NCBI GenBank assembly: GCA_014239555.1
Contig: JAAZYR010000008.1
Span: 1 to 64,000, forward strand
DNA length: 64,000 bases
DNA from: Acidimicrobiales bacterium
GTDB taxonomy: Bacteria; Actinomycetota; Acidimicrobiia; Acidimicrobiales; Poriferisodalaceae
Reading direction: 5' to 3'
Of this stretch, positions 16,266-25,765 are shown piece by piece (position 1 is the stretch's first letter; each line of letters begins with the position of its first letter). Under the pieces are notes generated by a model, which did no database searches, was not told where the DNA came from, and saw only the letters and a program-made list of their open reading frames with translations. The position numbers were made by a program, and so were the translations under genes.

Positions 16266-19200
16266 CTACCAAGTATCGATCATTGGCCGTTTCTTGCCCT
16301 CTCGCTCTGTTGGCTTAGGAGCCGAGCGCAGTGCCATCGATACCCAAGTACGGGTCTCTGCGGGATCAATGACGTCATCGAGTTCGAAGAAAGTAGCTGT
16401 GCTGACGGCTTTGCCGTTCTCGTACAGCTTTGCCACCATTTGCTCGTAATACGCGATTCGCTCTTCGGGGTCCTCTATTGCCTCGAGCTCTTTGCGGTAT
16501 CCGAGTTTGACGAAGCCTTCTAACCCCATTCCACCAAATTCGCCGGTTGGCCACGAAACGCAAAACAGTGGGGCTTTGAAACTTCCACCGGCCATTGCCT
16601 GAGCCCCTAATCCGTAGCCCTTCCGCAAAACGACGGTCATGAAGGGAACGGTGACGCTTGCCGATGTAACGAACATCCGGCTGGCGTGACGAACCGTTGC
16701 GTCGTATTCAGCCTGCGGGCCGACCATGATGCCGGGCGTATCACACAAAAACATGAGTGGGATATCGTGCGCATCGCAGAGTTGCATAAACCGACTGCCT
16801 TTATCCCCTACATCGGCATCGATAGCTCCACCTAAATGATGGTTGTTGTTTGCGATGATGCCTACAGGCCGGCCTTCGATTCGAGCGAGCGAAGTGACAC
16901 ACCCTGGCCCCCAACCCTTACGAATCTCTAGAACCGAATCGACATCGCACATCGTCTCGATAACTTCGCGGACGTCGTACGCGCGCAGACGGTTCTCGGG
17001 AACTATGTGTCTCAACAAACGTTGATCAGGTGCTGTCCAGTCCGTGATCGGACCTTGGAAATACGACAGATACTTCTTTGCGACGTCCATTGCTTCGTCT
17101 TCGTCTTCGACGAGAACGTCGATCACTCCGTTGGGGTATTGGACCTCGACAGGACCTACCTCCTCGGGGCGGAACACCCCGAGGCCACCGCCTTCGATCA
17201 TTGCGGGGCCGCCGATGCCAATATTTGATCCCTTCGTCGCGATAATCACGTCGCAACATCCGAGCAAAACGGCGTTGCCGGCGAAACATCGGCCGTTCGT
17301 GATTCCGACGAGTGGAACCAGGCCGGAAAGTTTGGCGAAAAAGGTGAACGCCCAACAGTCCAAGCCAGCGCCACCCATCGTGTCAGTGTCACCTGGCCGT
17401 CCGCCGCCGCCCTCGGCTAGTAGCACCGTTGGAAGTTTGTTGTCCTCAGCAATTTCGAAGAGCCGATCTTTTTTTCGATGATTTTGAAGCCCCTGAGTAC
17501 CCGCCAAAACCATGTAGTCATATGACATCACCATGGTTTGTGAAGTTGCTTCGTCGAAGAGATCACCGTTGACACTCCCGACTCCTGCGACCATACCGTC
17601 GCCTTGAGTGTTGTCGATCAAATCGTCGAGACTGCGTCGCCTGCGCTGAGCGGCGACCATAAGAGGGCCGTATTCAACAAAGGTATTTTCATCAACTAGT
17701 CGCGAAAGATTTTCGCGTGCTGTGCGATGTCCTCGGCCGTGTCGCTTTGACACTGCCGACGGTTTGGCTTCATCGGTTCCCCTGTAGTGACGATCGAAGA
17801 CCTCTTGCAGGTCTGGACGGATTAAGTCAAGATCAACCGCTGCTTCGGCTTCACTGGCTTCGATGTCCAGATCCGCTTCTTCGATAAATAGCAACGGGTG
17901 ACCCTCATAGACGGTGTCGCCTTCACTGACGCCCAAGGCTCTGACAATGCCAGTGACGTTTGACGCAATGACGTGTTCCATCTTCATCGCCTCCATTACC
18001 GCAACTGGCTGCCCCGCAGCGACTTCGTCATCTGGGGACACGTCAATCGAGATGATGGTGCCCTGAAGCGGCGCCTCTAGTGGTCGAGTGCCGTCTGGGC
18101 CCATAGCGGAGGAACCGTCCAGCGAGCCAGAAACCGGAGGCGGCTCCCTGCCTTCGATGTCGCCGTGTGTGAGTACAGCCAGGGGGTCACTGCTGACCTT
18201 TACCCCTGCTAACGACGGTCCTAAAAGATCGGAAGAAGTTTGCGAAACACTATTGTGTCCCACTTTTTCAGCAGCGTGAACTAGCTCAGCGCCGTATTCG
18301 TTGATGAAACCTGTGGTGATTTCATTGGATTGAACTTCAGGCCGATCCAACAAAGCCAGGAGGTAAGGAATGTTGGTGAGAACACCTTCGATTCTGAACT
18401 CAGAAAGAGCCCGTCTAACTCTTTTGATGGCGTCCCCATAATTGTTGGTGGGGGAGTATGCGATGATTTTTGCGAGGAGAGAATCAAAGCTGGGATTGGT
18501 CGAATAGCCCTGATACCCGTATGTATCGGTTCGAATGCCGGGACCGCTGGGAGTCTCGAAAGTGGCAATTGTTCCTCCGGTGGGTTTCGCTAATCCCTCT
18601 TCGGTCATTGTTTCGGTATTCACCCGGCATTGGATTGCGTATCCCCGCGCACTAGGCAATTCATCTTGTGAAAGACCTAAGTCGATGAGCGAAGCGCCCC
18701 CGGCTATGAGAATTTGATTGCGGACGAGGTCAATTCCAGTCACCTCTTCAGTCACTGTGTGCTCAACCTGCAGCCGAGCATTAGTTTCGATAAATGCGAC
18801 TGTGGACGGGTTTTCAGCATCAACAAGAAATTCCCAGGTACCCAACCCTCGGTAATTAGCGTGAGAAGCCATACGCACCGATGAGTTCGTCAACAAGTCT
18901 CGTGTTGTGCTCTCGATAGAGGGAGACGGTGCGATTTCAATAATCTTCTGGTTCTGTCGTTGCAACGTGCATTCTCGTTCACCTAAATGAACCACGGATG
19001 TTCCGTCACCAATGATTTGAACTTCAACATGACGAGCACGCTCTACAAGGCGTTCTGCGTAAAGGTCGCCGTTACCAAAAGCGGACTGTGCTTCGCTTTG
19101 ACATCGTTCAAATACAGCGGCTACGTCATCGCCCTGTAGTACGGCGCGCATTCCGCGACCTCCGCCCCCAGCGACGGCTTTAATCATGATTGCGTGATGC

Positions 19201-19646
19201 TCGGAAAGGAAAGCTTCGACTTCTTCGAGCGTCGCAGCTCCTTGCGTGGCGGGAACGAGGGGCACGTCGAGTTCGGCAGCTAGGGCTCGGGCGGCAAGTT
19301 TGTCGCCGAAGAGAGCGAGCTGTTCGGCAGATGGCCCGACGAAAACGATCCCCGCAGCTTCTAACGCTTGAGCAAAGTCCGCGTTCTCGGCCAAAAAGCC
19401 GTAGCCGGGGTGGACCGCGTCGCAACCCGCGACAAGTGCCGTTTGGACGATCTGATCAATGTCGAGATAAGCGGCAACACCGCGACCGTTCAGCTCTATC
19501 GATTCGTTCGTTGCTCGAGTATGTAATGACGATCCGTCGTCTTCGCTGTGGATCGCGACCGTGGCGATATCGAGTTCGTCTGCCGCTCGAGCGATACGTA
19601 TGGCGATCTCACCGCGATTAGCAATAAGGAGCTTTTCCACGGGCAT
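16266..19646 (-). CDS. Single-chain biotin-dependent acyl-CoA carboxylase (LCC type)
   Basis: About 1126 residues holding all parts of a biotin carboxylase system in one chain. Residues 1-450 form the biotin carboxylase (LLIANRGEIAIRI, GGGGRGMR, ETNARLQVEHTVTE). The biotin carrier follows with EAMKMEH at 552-558, Lys555 being the biotinylated residue. From about 620 to the end lies the carboxyltransferase (ACCA/PCCB type; GGRPGDTD, DTPGIMVGPQAE, GLGAQAMAG). This order matches the long-chain acyl-CoA carboxylases described in mycobacteria, which carboxylate acyl-CoAs from short to long. ATG 19646 was chosen because GAGGGGG precedes it by eight bases; a TTG lies two codons upstream. It ends a leftward group of four genes with a dehydratase-like and a hydrolase gene. 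Confidence 0.93.
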   Translation of the reverse strand: MPVEKLLIANRGEIAIRIARAADELDIATVAIHSEDDGSSLHTRATNESIELNGRGVAAYLDIDQIVQTALVAGCDAVHPGYGFLAENADFAQALEAAGIVFVGPSAEQLALFGDKLAARALAAELDVPLVPATQGAATLEEVEAFLSEHHAIMIKAVAGGGGRGMRAVLQGDDVAAVFERCQSEAQSAFGNGDLYAERLVERARHVEVQIIGDGTSVVHLGERECTLQRQNQKIIEIAPSPSIESTTRDLLTNSSVRMASHANYRGLGTWEFLVDAENPSTVAFIETNARLQVEHTVTEEVTGIDLVRNQILIAGGASLIDLGLSQDELPSARGYAIQCRVNTETMTEEGLAKPTGGTIATFETPSGPGIRTDTYGYQGYSTNPSFDSLLAKIIAYSPTNNYGDAIKRVRRALSEFRIEGVLTNIPYLLALLDRPEVQSNEITTGFINEYGAELVHAAEKVGHNSVSQTSSDLLGPSLAGVKVSSDPLAVLTHGDIEGREPPPVSGSLDGSSAMGPDGTRPLEAPLQGTIISIDVSPDDEVAAGQPVAVMEAMKMEHVIASNVTGIVRALGVSEGDTVYEGHPLLFIEEADLDIEASEAEAAVDLDLIRPDLQEVFDRHYRGTDEAKPSAVSKRHGRGHRTARENLSRLVDENTFVEYGPLMVAAQRRRRSLDDLIDNTQGDGMVAGVGSVNGDLFDEATSQTMVMSYDYMVLAGTQGLQNHRKKDRLFEIAEDNKLPTVLLAEGGGGRPGDTDTMGGAGLDCWAFTFFAKLSGLVPLVGITNGRCFAGNAVLLGCCDVIIATKGSNIGIGGPAMIEGGGLGVFRPEEVGPVEVQYPNGVIDVLVEDEDEAMDVAKKYLSYFQGPITDWTAPDQRLLRHIVPENRLRAYDVREVIETMCDVDSVLEIRKGWGPGCVTSLARIEGRPVGIIANNNHHLGGAIDADVGDKGSRFMQLCDAHDIPLMFLCDTPGIMVGPQAEYDATVRHASRMFVTSASVTVPFMTVVLRKGYGLGAQAMAGGSFKAPLFCVSWPTGEFGGMGLEGFVKLGYRKELEAIEDPEERIAYYEQMVAKLYENGKAVSTATFFELDDVIDPAETRTWVSMALRSAPKPTEREGKKRPMIDTW

Positions 19647-19713
19647 TTCCAATCCCCCTCGAGAGACGTTTTGGCATGCCCGTTCTACAACATCTTGCCC
19701 CTGGTGTTCTTAC

Positions 19714-20547
19714 TCAGCGACGAGGAAGTAAAGGAAGGATCACAGCGACCTGCCTCACCAAGGCAACTTCCGTGCCTCGCGAATCGATAAAAACTGCATC
19801 ACTCGTCGACCAAGGTTTACTTTTTCGCATCTCCACGTCACCCCAACGGCCGGCTACCGTTACCGCACCGTTTGCTTTAAACGGGCTTAGATGTTGGACC
19901 CGTCCTGAAGCATGAACGCCAGCCGGCATCCGGTAGGAATGTCTAATCAACGGTGTCATCTGACCCAAAACCCAGGACGGGTGTGCCAGTGGCGTGTTTC
20001 CCTTAACCCACAACGGGTCGTCGTCATGGATCCTTTCACTCATCCAAGTTCTTGCGTCATTCGCATCGAAAGGAACCGACATCGCTGGGTAATCAAGGTC
20101 GCTAGGAATTTCATCGAGACCGAGAAATGGTCGATGGTCAGCTTCCGCCACGGGCGAGCGGTCGCTTGGCAAGACGAAATCGTTTTTCCACGACGCGTCG
20201 CCAAGACCAACTTTTCCCTCGATAGTGACGCGCCCATCGGAGACGACAGTTTGAGTTATCACGCCGACATTCGGGTCATCGGGAGCCGGCTTGACCTCAG
20301 TAAGTAGTTCGTCTTTCGCGTAGACGGGACGAGGAAGTCGAAATTCGGACCAACCATGAGATAGCCAACCTTCGCCTAGAGCATCCAGAATTGCCGGAAC
20401 CATCCACCCGTAGGTGTGGATGCCCGCGACAATTCCTCCGGCGTAGCCGTATCCCGTAGCGCTCTCATCGTGAATCGGATTGGCTGCTGAGACCTCGGGT
20501 GGGTCAGCGACGGCTATACGGACACATGATGCGGGCACGACTGTCAT
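19714..20547 (-). CDS. MaoC-like double hot-dog protein
   Basis: 277 residues. The start NPIHDESATGYGYAGGIVAGIHTYGWMV carries the hydratase-2 pattern (N-P-I-H-x-D, then G-x-x-x-G-I-V-A-G) in a position typical of MaoC-like acyl-CoA hydratases, but near the N-terminus. The later part, with VRHSYR-type strand and VHASGRVQHLSPFKANGAVTV, fits a second hot-dog fold. MaoC proteins hydrate trans-2-enoyl-CoAs; single-domain and N-terminal half variants may lack activity. The start overlaps the end of the upstream hydrolase by 4 nt (ATGA), so co-translation is likely. Substrate is inferred to be a CoA ester from the fold and neighbours. Confidence 0.65.
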   Translation of the reverse strand: MTVVPASCVRIAVADPPEVSAANPIHDESATGYGYAGGIVAGIHTYGWMVPAILDALGEGWLSHGWSEFRLPRPVYAKDELLTEVKPAPDDPNVGVITQTVVSDGRVTIEGKVGLGDASWKNDFVLPSDRSPVAEADHRPFLGLDEIPSDLDYPAMSVPFDANDARTWMSERIHDDDPLWVKGNTPLAHPSWVLGQMTPLIRHSYRMPAGVHASGRVQHLSPFKANGAVTVAGRWGDVEMRKSKPWSTSDAVFIDSRGTEVALVRQVAVILPLLPRR

Positions 20548-21281
20548 GAGCGCGACTTTAGAGTTCGATCAAACATCGAATGCAGCAATTCCCAATGACG
20601 CTCGGCGGCGACCTTGTCGTATTTTGGTCGTTGCGGGAACACGAACCCGTGATGGACACCTTCGATCCATTCGGACTGGTGGGTTACTCCCGCGTCGTCT
20701 AACGCCGCGACAATCCGTTCGAAATGAGGTCGATCGACCCAGTCATCAACCTCAGCGGCCAACAGAAGTATCTCACCGGTGATGTCGCCGGCTCTTGTGT
20801 GTGGCGAATCATGAGCATCTGTGGCGAGTCGAACTCCATGTACTGAAGCGGCCGCTTTCACTGTTTCCGGGTATTCGGCAGCCAACCACAAAGCAAAGGG
20901 TCCACTCATGCAATAACCCGTGGTGCCGACAGTCTGTTCGTCGGCTAACGGGTCTGCTGTTGCGTGACCGAGCAACGCAGCAGCGTCTCGTGCCACCATC
21001 GCATTTGACAGATTGCCCATCAACTGGGCCATATATTTCGCACTGGCGGGATCTTCTCGATGAATAGTGAACGACGGAGTATCCCGATAGTAGAGATTGG
21101 GCAACATCACGTAATAGCCAGTGGCGGCGATTCGGCGGGCCATGTCGTGAAGTTCTTCGCGTTTCCCTGGAGCGTCCATGAGAAACAAGATCACGGGATG
21201 AACTTCAGCCGATTCCGGGCGGACAATAAATGTCGCCATCTCGCCTTCACCGGTATCGATACTGAGATGTTGTTCGATCAC
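20544..21281 (-). CDS. Dienelactone-hydrolase-family hydrolase
   Basis: About 245 residues from GTG 21281, which overlaps the stop of the upstream gene (GTGA). The triad of dienelactone hydrolases is visible: nucleophile Cys124 in GYCMSGPFA, Asp179 or 180 in AAEVDDWVD, and His210 or 211 in GVHHGF. Members cleave dienelactones from chloroaromatic breakdown or other esters. The CMSG form with Cys rather than Ser favours the true DLH branch. It sits between an NTF2-like gene and the MaoC-like gene in a tight leftward operon that ends with the acyl-CoA carboxylase. Confidence 0.85.
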   Translation of the reverse strand: MIEQHLSIDTGEGEMATFIVRPESAEVHPVILFLMDAPGKREELHDMARRIAATGYYVMLPNLYYRDTPSFTIHREDPASAKYMAQLMGNLSNAMVARDAAALLGHATADPLADEQTVGTTGYCMSGPFALWLAAEYPETVKAAASVHGVRLATDAHDSPHTRAGDITGEILLLAAEVDDWVDRPHFERIVAALDDAGVTHQSEWIEGVHHGFVFPQRPKYDKVAAERHWELLHSMFDRTLKSRS

Positions 21282-21733
21282 TGCTCTTCTCCTTCGAGTT
21301 TCCAACCCATTGTTCGAGCAGCGTAAAGGGTGTCGGCGTACTCCTCGATATGACTGATCTCGCCGTCCTGGCATGAGTACACCCAACAATATTGATTGTC
21401 GTACTCCGCGCCTTTTGCTTTGGTGGTGGCGGTGAGTCGCTGTTGGACAGCTGCCAGTTCGCCGTCGACGATCATGTTTCGGATCTCAAGGGCAAACGGT
21501 TTCGAGATATCAAAAGTATCTTTGATTGTGCGACCTCCGAGTTCAGCTGCGACGGCTTCCCGCCCGCGCACGCAGCCGTCCTGGTCTGCGCCCCCGGAGC
21601 CTGTTTCTCCTGCTGTCTGTGGAAGCCTCCAAACCACATCGCTACTCAGGCAAGCTCTGAGGTCCTCGCGATCCCCGTTGGTCAGTGCACTGTAAAATCG
21701 TTCAATTAACGATCGTGTTTGTTCTGTACTCAT
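21278..21733 (-). CDS. SnoaL-like / NTF2-like protein
   Basis: 151 residues. The start TRSLIERFYSALTNGDREDLRACLSSDVVWRLP is the usual opening of SnoaL-like ketosteroid-isomerase-type domains, and the later strands ending with ISHIEEYADTLYAARTMGW fit. Such proteins are isomerases, cyclases, hydratases or binding proteins. It heads a four-gene leftward operon (NTF2-like, DLH, MaoC-like, carboxylase). It could provide an isomerase step in that route, but this is only inferred from position. The start ATG is 55 nt from the divergent enoyl-CoA hydratase gene. Confidence 0.7.
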   Translation of the reverse strand: MSTEQTRSLIERFYSALTNGDREDLRACLSSDVVWRLPQTAGETGSGGADQDGCVRGREAVAAELGGRTIKDTFDISKPFALEIRNMIVDGELAAVQQRLTATTKAKGAEYDNQYCWVYSCQDGEISHIEEYADTLYAARTMGWKLEGEEQ

Positions 21734-21788
21734 ACCTCCAGTCCAGCACGTCCGACCTAGACGGTGCGTAGCTGCCTACGATCGACTC

Positions 21789-22604
21789 ATGCAGCAGCTT
21801 GATTGGACCCCCCAATATTTCCTTTACGAAATGCCTCGACCACATGTAGCCCGAATAACTATTAACCGTCCAGAAGTTCGAAACGCGATCAACACCCCCG
21901 CCCATAAAGAATGGAGCGATCTACTTGATCACGCCGCCGAGGACGACGACGTATGGATCGTCGTGGTGACCGGGATTGGTAATAAAGCCTTCTGTGCAGG
22001 ACGCGATCTTAAGTACCTGTCCCAGATTCAACATTCCTCTGAAGCTGAGAAACAGGCAGATTCACGACTGATGAGCCAAGTAACCAAGTTGATTGAGCGA
22101 TTTGACTACCCCAAACCGCTCATAGCTCGCGTCAACGGAATCGCGCTCGGTGGCGGCTTTGAAGTTGCAATGGCATGCGACCTGGTAGTCGCGGCCGAAC
22201 ATGTTGAATTCGGGCTGCCCGAACCGCGACGTGGCATTTATGCAGGAGGTGGAGGAGTTCACCGTTTGCCGAGACAGATTCCCCTGAAGCTAGCGATGGA
22301 GTACCTCCTCACAGGTAAGCCGATGACAGCCGGGCGAGCACAGGCAATGGGAATTGTCAACGAAGTTGTGCCCTATGAAGAGCTCGACGGCGCAGTAGAT
22401 CAGTTGATTGATGACATCATGCTCGGTGCTCCACTTTCAATTCGAGCTACCAAACAGTCCTCGATGCGAGGTCTTGATCTTCCGCTTGGGGACGCTTTTT
22501 ATGCCGAGTATCCAGCTGTCATATCGATGATGGAAAGCCAAGACGCGCGGGAAGGGCCCAAAGCCTTCGCCGAAAAGCGTCGACCGGAATGGAAGGGTCG
22601 CTGA
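21789..22604 (+). CDS. Enoyl-CoA hydratase/isomerase (crotonase family)
   Basis: 271 residues. Crotonase-fold elements include ITINRPEVRNAIN, the oxyanion-hole segment CAGRDLKYL, and NGIALGGGFEVAMACDLV. The catalytic pair of a true hydratase is present: Glu125 and Glu145 (FGLPEPRRG), so hydration of 2-enoyl-CoA is plausible. The gene is divergent from the carboxylase/DLH operon and convergent with the EamA transporter gene (2 nt apart). It may serve the same acyl-CoA pathway; this is inference. Confidence 0.9.
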   Translation: MQQLDWTPQYFLYEMPRPHVARITINRPEVRNAINTPAHKEWSDLLDHAAEDDDVWIVVVTGIGNKAFCAGRDLKYLSQIQHSSEAEKQADSRLMSQVTKLIERFDYPKPLIARVNGIALGGGFEVAMACDLVVAAEHVEFGLPEPRRGIYAGGGGVHRLPRQIPLKLAMEYLLTGKPMTAGRAQAMGIVNEVVPYEELDGAVDQLIDDIMLGAPLSIRATKQSSMRGLDLPLGDAFYAEYPAVISMMESQDAREGPKAFAEKRRPEWKGR

Positions 22605-22606
22605 CC

Positions 22607-23548
22607 TCAGTCGACGTCGCTTTTTGTGGACTTTGGTTGGCCAAGAACGATGCCGCCCAGCGCGAAAAGTACAACCGCCATTCCCGCAAGCTGAAGAACA
22701 GCTATCTGCTCGCCGAGAAAAGCCCAGGCCATTAACGTTGCCGTGACAGGGATAGCCAGAGTCAGCGTCGACCCCAACCAAGCCGGTATTTGCACTAACG
22801 CCCAATTCATCAACATGTGGGAAGCGAACCCGGGGCCCACTGAAAGAATTAGCAGCCACATCCAGGCGTTCGCCGAAGGCATATCGAACACCTGACCAGA
22901 AGCCACAGCGAATGGGGTTGCAAACAGTGCACAGATCAACGCTGTTGCACCGGTGTATTGGGAAGATTCAATGTGTTGGCTGCTTAATTTTGAAAAGACG
23001 AAGTATCCCGTCCATGCCAAAACCGTGGCCACCGCCAAGAGATCACCTCGGGGGCTCCAGCCAGGAACACCCGTCGAACCAAACATGACTATTCCGACCC
23101 CAGCAATGGCGATAACCGCCAAAATCCAGTCATGGCGTTTAGGGCGCTCACCGAAGATGCGTCCGACAATGAGGAGCATCACTAGTGGTTGACATGAGCC
23201 GATAACCGTCGCGTTCGCGACGGTGGTCAACCGTATAGCCGTGAAGAAAAGCATGATGTCAGCGCCCAAAGAAATGCCCCCACGCAAAGACACTCGGAGT
23301 GATTCTTTTCGTAGAGGGGTCCCGCGCAGCTTCAAAAAAATGAGGACGATCACGGCGTAAACCCACATCCGCCAAAAAACCACTGCAAGAGGACCTAACT
23401 CTGTGATTCCTTTAGCAATAACCCCCGATGCTGCCCATCCCACCATCGCCAGGGCAGCCGCTGGAATCCCACGTTTTTCGTTGCTTCGCTCAATGTTCAA
23501 CGAAAAATCGATTCGAGATCCAGTCTGAATGTCGCATTGAGCACTCAA
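22607..23548 (-). CDS. EamA-family (DMT) transporter
   Basis: 313 residues with about ten hydrophobic segments in two EamA repeats, the hallmark of drug/metabolite transporters. Typical pieces are VVFWRMWVYAVIVLIFLKL, the TTVANATVIGSCQPLVMLLIVGRIF motif of the first repeat, and LGSTLTLAIPVTATLMAWAFLGEQ in the second. Such proteins export or import small metabolites, amino acids or nucleotides; the substrate is not predictable. The stop is 2 nt from that of the convergent enoyl-CoA hydratase. Confidence 0.88.
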   Translation of the reverse strand: MSAQCDIQTGSRIDFSLNIERSNEKRGIPAAALAMVGWAASGVIAKGITELGPLAVVFWRMWVYAVIVLIFLKLRGTPLRKESLRVSLRGGISLGADIMLFFTAIRLTTVANATVIGSCQPLVMLLIVGRIFGERPKRHDWILAVIAIAGVGIVMFGSTGVPGWSPRGDLLAVATVLAWTGYFVFSKLSSQHIESSQYTGATALICALFATPFAVASGQVFDMPSANAWMWLLILSVGPGFASHMLMNWALVQIPAWLGSTLTLAIPVTATLMAWAFLGEQIAVLQLAGMAVVLFALGGIVLGQPKSTKSDVD

Positions 23549-23636
23549 TCAGGATGCCATCTCTGCGGGTAAGGAACCAAGAAAGTGCTGTTGGGGCTAC
23601 ATTTACATTTGGAACCACTGCTTCTAGGGAGCCACC

Positions 23637-24920
23637 GTGAAGAGCATTTTCTTCCACCTCATGCCGTACCCAGAGTTGCCACCTGATTTTCCAGAGGAGC
23701 ATCGATCTGTATGGGTCGACATTGACCCTGCCCTCTACGACCCAGAGGTCGGCAATCGCACGTACAACGAATACCTGGATGAACTTGAGTTCGCCGCTGA
23801 TTGCGGGTTCGACGCTGTAGGTGTGAACGAACACCACTCAAATGGGTATGGCTTGATGCCGAGCCCCAACATCATCGCCGCTGCTTTGAGCCGCAATTGT
23901 CCCGATACCAACATCGTGGTTTTAGGAGACTCTGTCGCGCTGTATAACCCACCCTTGAGAGTTGCCGAAGAAATAGCGATGCTGGACGGCATCACCGGCG
24001 GACGCATGGTCGCCGGGTTTCCTGTCGGTTCCCCTATGGACACAATTTTTGCCTATGGGCAGAATCCGGCAACGATTCGCGAGCGTTATCACGAAGGGGT
24101 AGATCTCATCCGGCAAGCCTGGACACGAGACGAAGTATTTTCCTTTAACGGTAAGTACAACAAACTCCGATACGTCAATGTGTGGCCCCGCCCGGTCCAA
24201 CAACCGCATCCGCCGATATGGATCCCCGGAGGTGGCTCAGTCGACACGTGGGATTGGTGTGCACAAGAAGATCTTGTTTATTGCTATCTCAGTTACTTCG
24301 GATACAAAGCTGGCCTGAAAACCATGCAAGGGTTCTGGAAAAAAGTTCAAGAGACCGGTAAAGAAGCAAACCCTTTCCAAGGTGGGTTCGCTCAGTTCAT
24401 TGCGGTAGCCGACACAGAAAAAGAAGCATGGGATCTCTACCGTGAACCCGCAGAATATTTTTTCAACACGTGCCTACACGTCTACGCAGGCTTTGCTGAT
24501 CCTCCCGGCTACAAAACCCCGAACACTGTTCGGGCAGGAGTAGAGGGCATGGTAGAGCGCGCGGCTAGAGAAGCTACGGCTCGCGCCGAAGCAAAAAAGT
24601 CAAGTGCTGGAGGTGGATATCCCAAAGGGCTGAGCTTTGAAGAAATGGTCGAGAAGGGCTACGTGATCCTTGGGAATCCGACTCAGGTCGCGGAGCAAGT
24701 GCATGAATTAGCTACCACGATGCACATTGGCCACCTCATGACCTTCTGTCATTTCGGAAACATGAACAAAGATCTAGTGCGTTACAACACTGAAATGTAT
24801 GCGACCAAGGTGATGCCGGAAGTCTGTGACCTTTTCGAGGATGAATACGAGGATCTCTGGTGGCCTCAACCACTGGCGCAACCTGCCCGGCGAGACGTAC
24901 CTGAGGTATCAGCCAGTTGA
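23637..24920 (+). CDS. LLM-class flavin-dependent monooxygenase
   Basis: 427 residues of the luciferase-like family. It starts with FFHLMPYPELPPDFPEEH, then GFDAVGVNEHHSNGYGLMPSP, in which the NEHH motif marks alkanal monooxygenase alpha-like enzymes. Further on are LGDSVALYNPPLRVAEEIAMLD, GRMVAGFPVGSP and the GGGSVDTWDW segment. The cofactor could be FMNH2 or F420H2; an F420:NADP reductase is present at 43314. The start is GTG. It overlaps the following alpha/beta-hydrolase gene by 4 nt (TTGA), so a monooxygenase-hydrolase pair acting in series (for example on a ketone, then the ester made from it) is possible. Confidence 0.86.
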   Translation: MKSIFFHLMPYPELPPDFPEEHRSVWVDIDPALYDPEVGNRTYNEYLDELEFAADCGFDAVGVNEHHSNGYGLMPSPNIIAAALSRNCPDTNIVVLGDSVALYNPPLRVAEEIAMLDGITGGRMVAGFPVGSPMDTIFAYGQNPATIRERYHEGVDLIRQAWTRDEVFSFNGKYNKLRYVNVWPRPVQQPHPPIWIPGGGSVDTWDWCAQEDLVYCYLSYFGYKAGLKTMQGFWKKVQETGKEANPFQGGFAQFIAVADTEKEAWDLYREPAEYFFNTCLHVYAGFADPPGYKTPNTVRAGVEGMVERAAREATARAEAKKSSAGGGYPKGLSFEEMVEKGYVILGNPTQVAEQVHELATTMHIGHLMTFCHFGNMNKDLVRYNTEMYATKVMPEVCDLFEDEYEDLWWPQPLAQPARRDVPEVSAS

Positions 24921-25708
24921 GCGGCTACGCGACTGAAACGCTGCCATTTCGAGAAGGCCACTTAGCTCTTGTGTCCTGTGGCGAAGGCAGCCCGGTGACC
25001 TACCTACACGGAATGCTGGGTAATCCGGGTGAACACGCTTTCCTTAATGCGATGGCAAATAAGGGCTGGAGCGTAACGGCGCCAAGTCTCCCTGGTTTCA
25101 CCGGTTCCAGCGAACCGAGCGGACTCAGAAATCTGCACGATTGGGTCGTCGCAGCCAGTGAGTTGATTGATGTGGCCGGAGTGACTGGGCACCCGGTTAT
25201 TGCCTCAAGTGTGGGCGCGATGATTGCTCTTGAACTTGCCACGATTCGACCCGAGGCGTTCGACGCAATGGTGCTGATCGCTCCTTTCGGATTGTGGGAC
25301 CCTCAAGATCCAGTTGCCGACCCTTTCGCCACTACTTTGAGTAAACAACGTGGAATGTTGACCGTAGATCCAGCGGCATCAGCGAGTTTCTTCGACGACT
25401 TAGAAGAAATGCCTGCCGATCTACTGGTGGAACACGGCGTTGATCGTTACCTCACACGATCCGCCTCCGCTCAACTCATTTGGCCTATACCTGAATTCGG
25501 TATCAGTGAACGACTCCATCTAGTCAAAAATCCTGTGACATTGGTGCACGGCGCTGAAGATGCGATCATTCCAGCGTCATATCTGAACAAATGGGCGCAA
25601 AATCTTCCCAACGTTGTTGGCACGCACCGTGTCGAAGAAGCAGGACATCAAGCAGAGTTCGACCGGCCTGAAGAAGTTGCCGCTATTGCGACATCCGCGT
25701 TGAGTTGA
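24917..25708 (+). CDS. Alpha/beta hydrolase
   Basis: 263 residues starting at TTG 24917 inside the stop of the monooxygenase gene. The fold shows HGMLGNPGEHAF (oxyanion loop), nucleophile Ser98 in IASSVGAM (S-x-S-x-G form), an acidic residue in HGAEDAIIPASY and the His of EEAGHQAEFDRPEEV. Family members hydrolyse esters, lactones, C-C bonds or epoxides. Coupling with the upstream flavin monooxygenase suggests a joint pathway. Confidence 0.85.
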   Translation: MSGYATETLPFREGHLALVSCGEGSPVTYLHGMLGNPGEHAFLNAMANKGWSVTAPSLPGFTGSSEPSGLRNLHDWVVAASELIDVAGVTGHPVIASSVGAMIALELATIRPEAFDAMVLIAPFGLWDPQDPVADPFATTLSKQRGMLTVDPAASASFFDDLEEMPADLLVEHGVDRYLTRSASAQLIWPIPEFGISERLHLVKNPVTLVHGAEDAIIPASYLNKWAQNLPNVVGTHRVEEAGHQAEFDRPEEVAAIATSALS

Positions 25709-25765
25709 CGCGACAGCAACCGCGCGACGGGCGGGTTTCAAGACTGTGCAGACGCCTGCGGTTAC

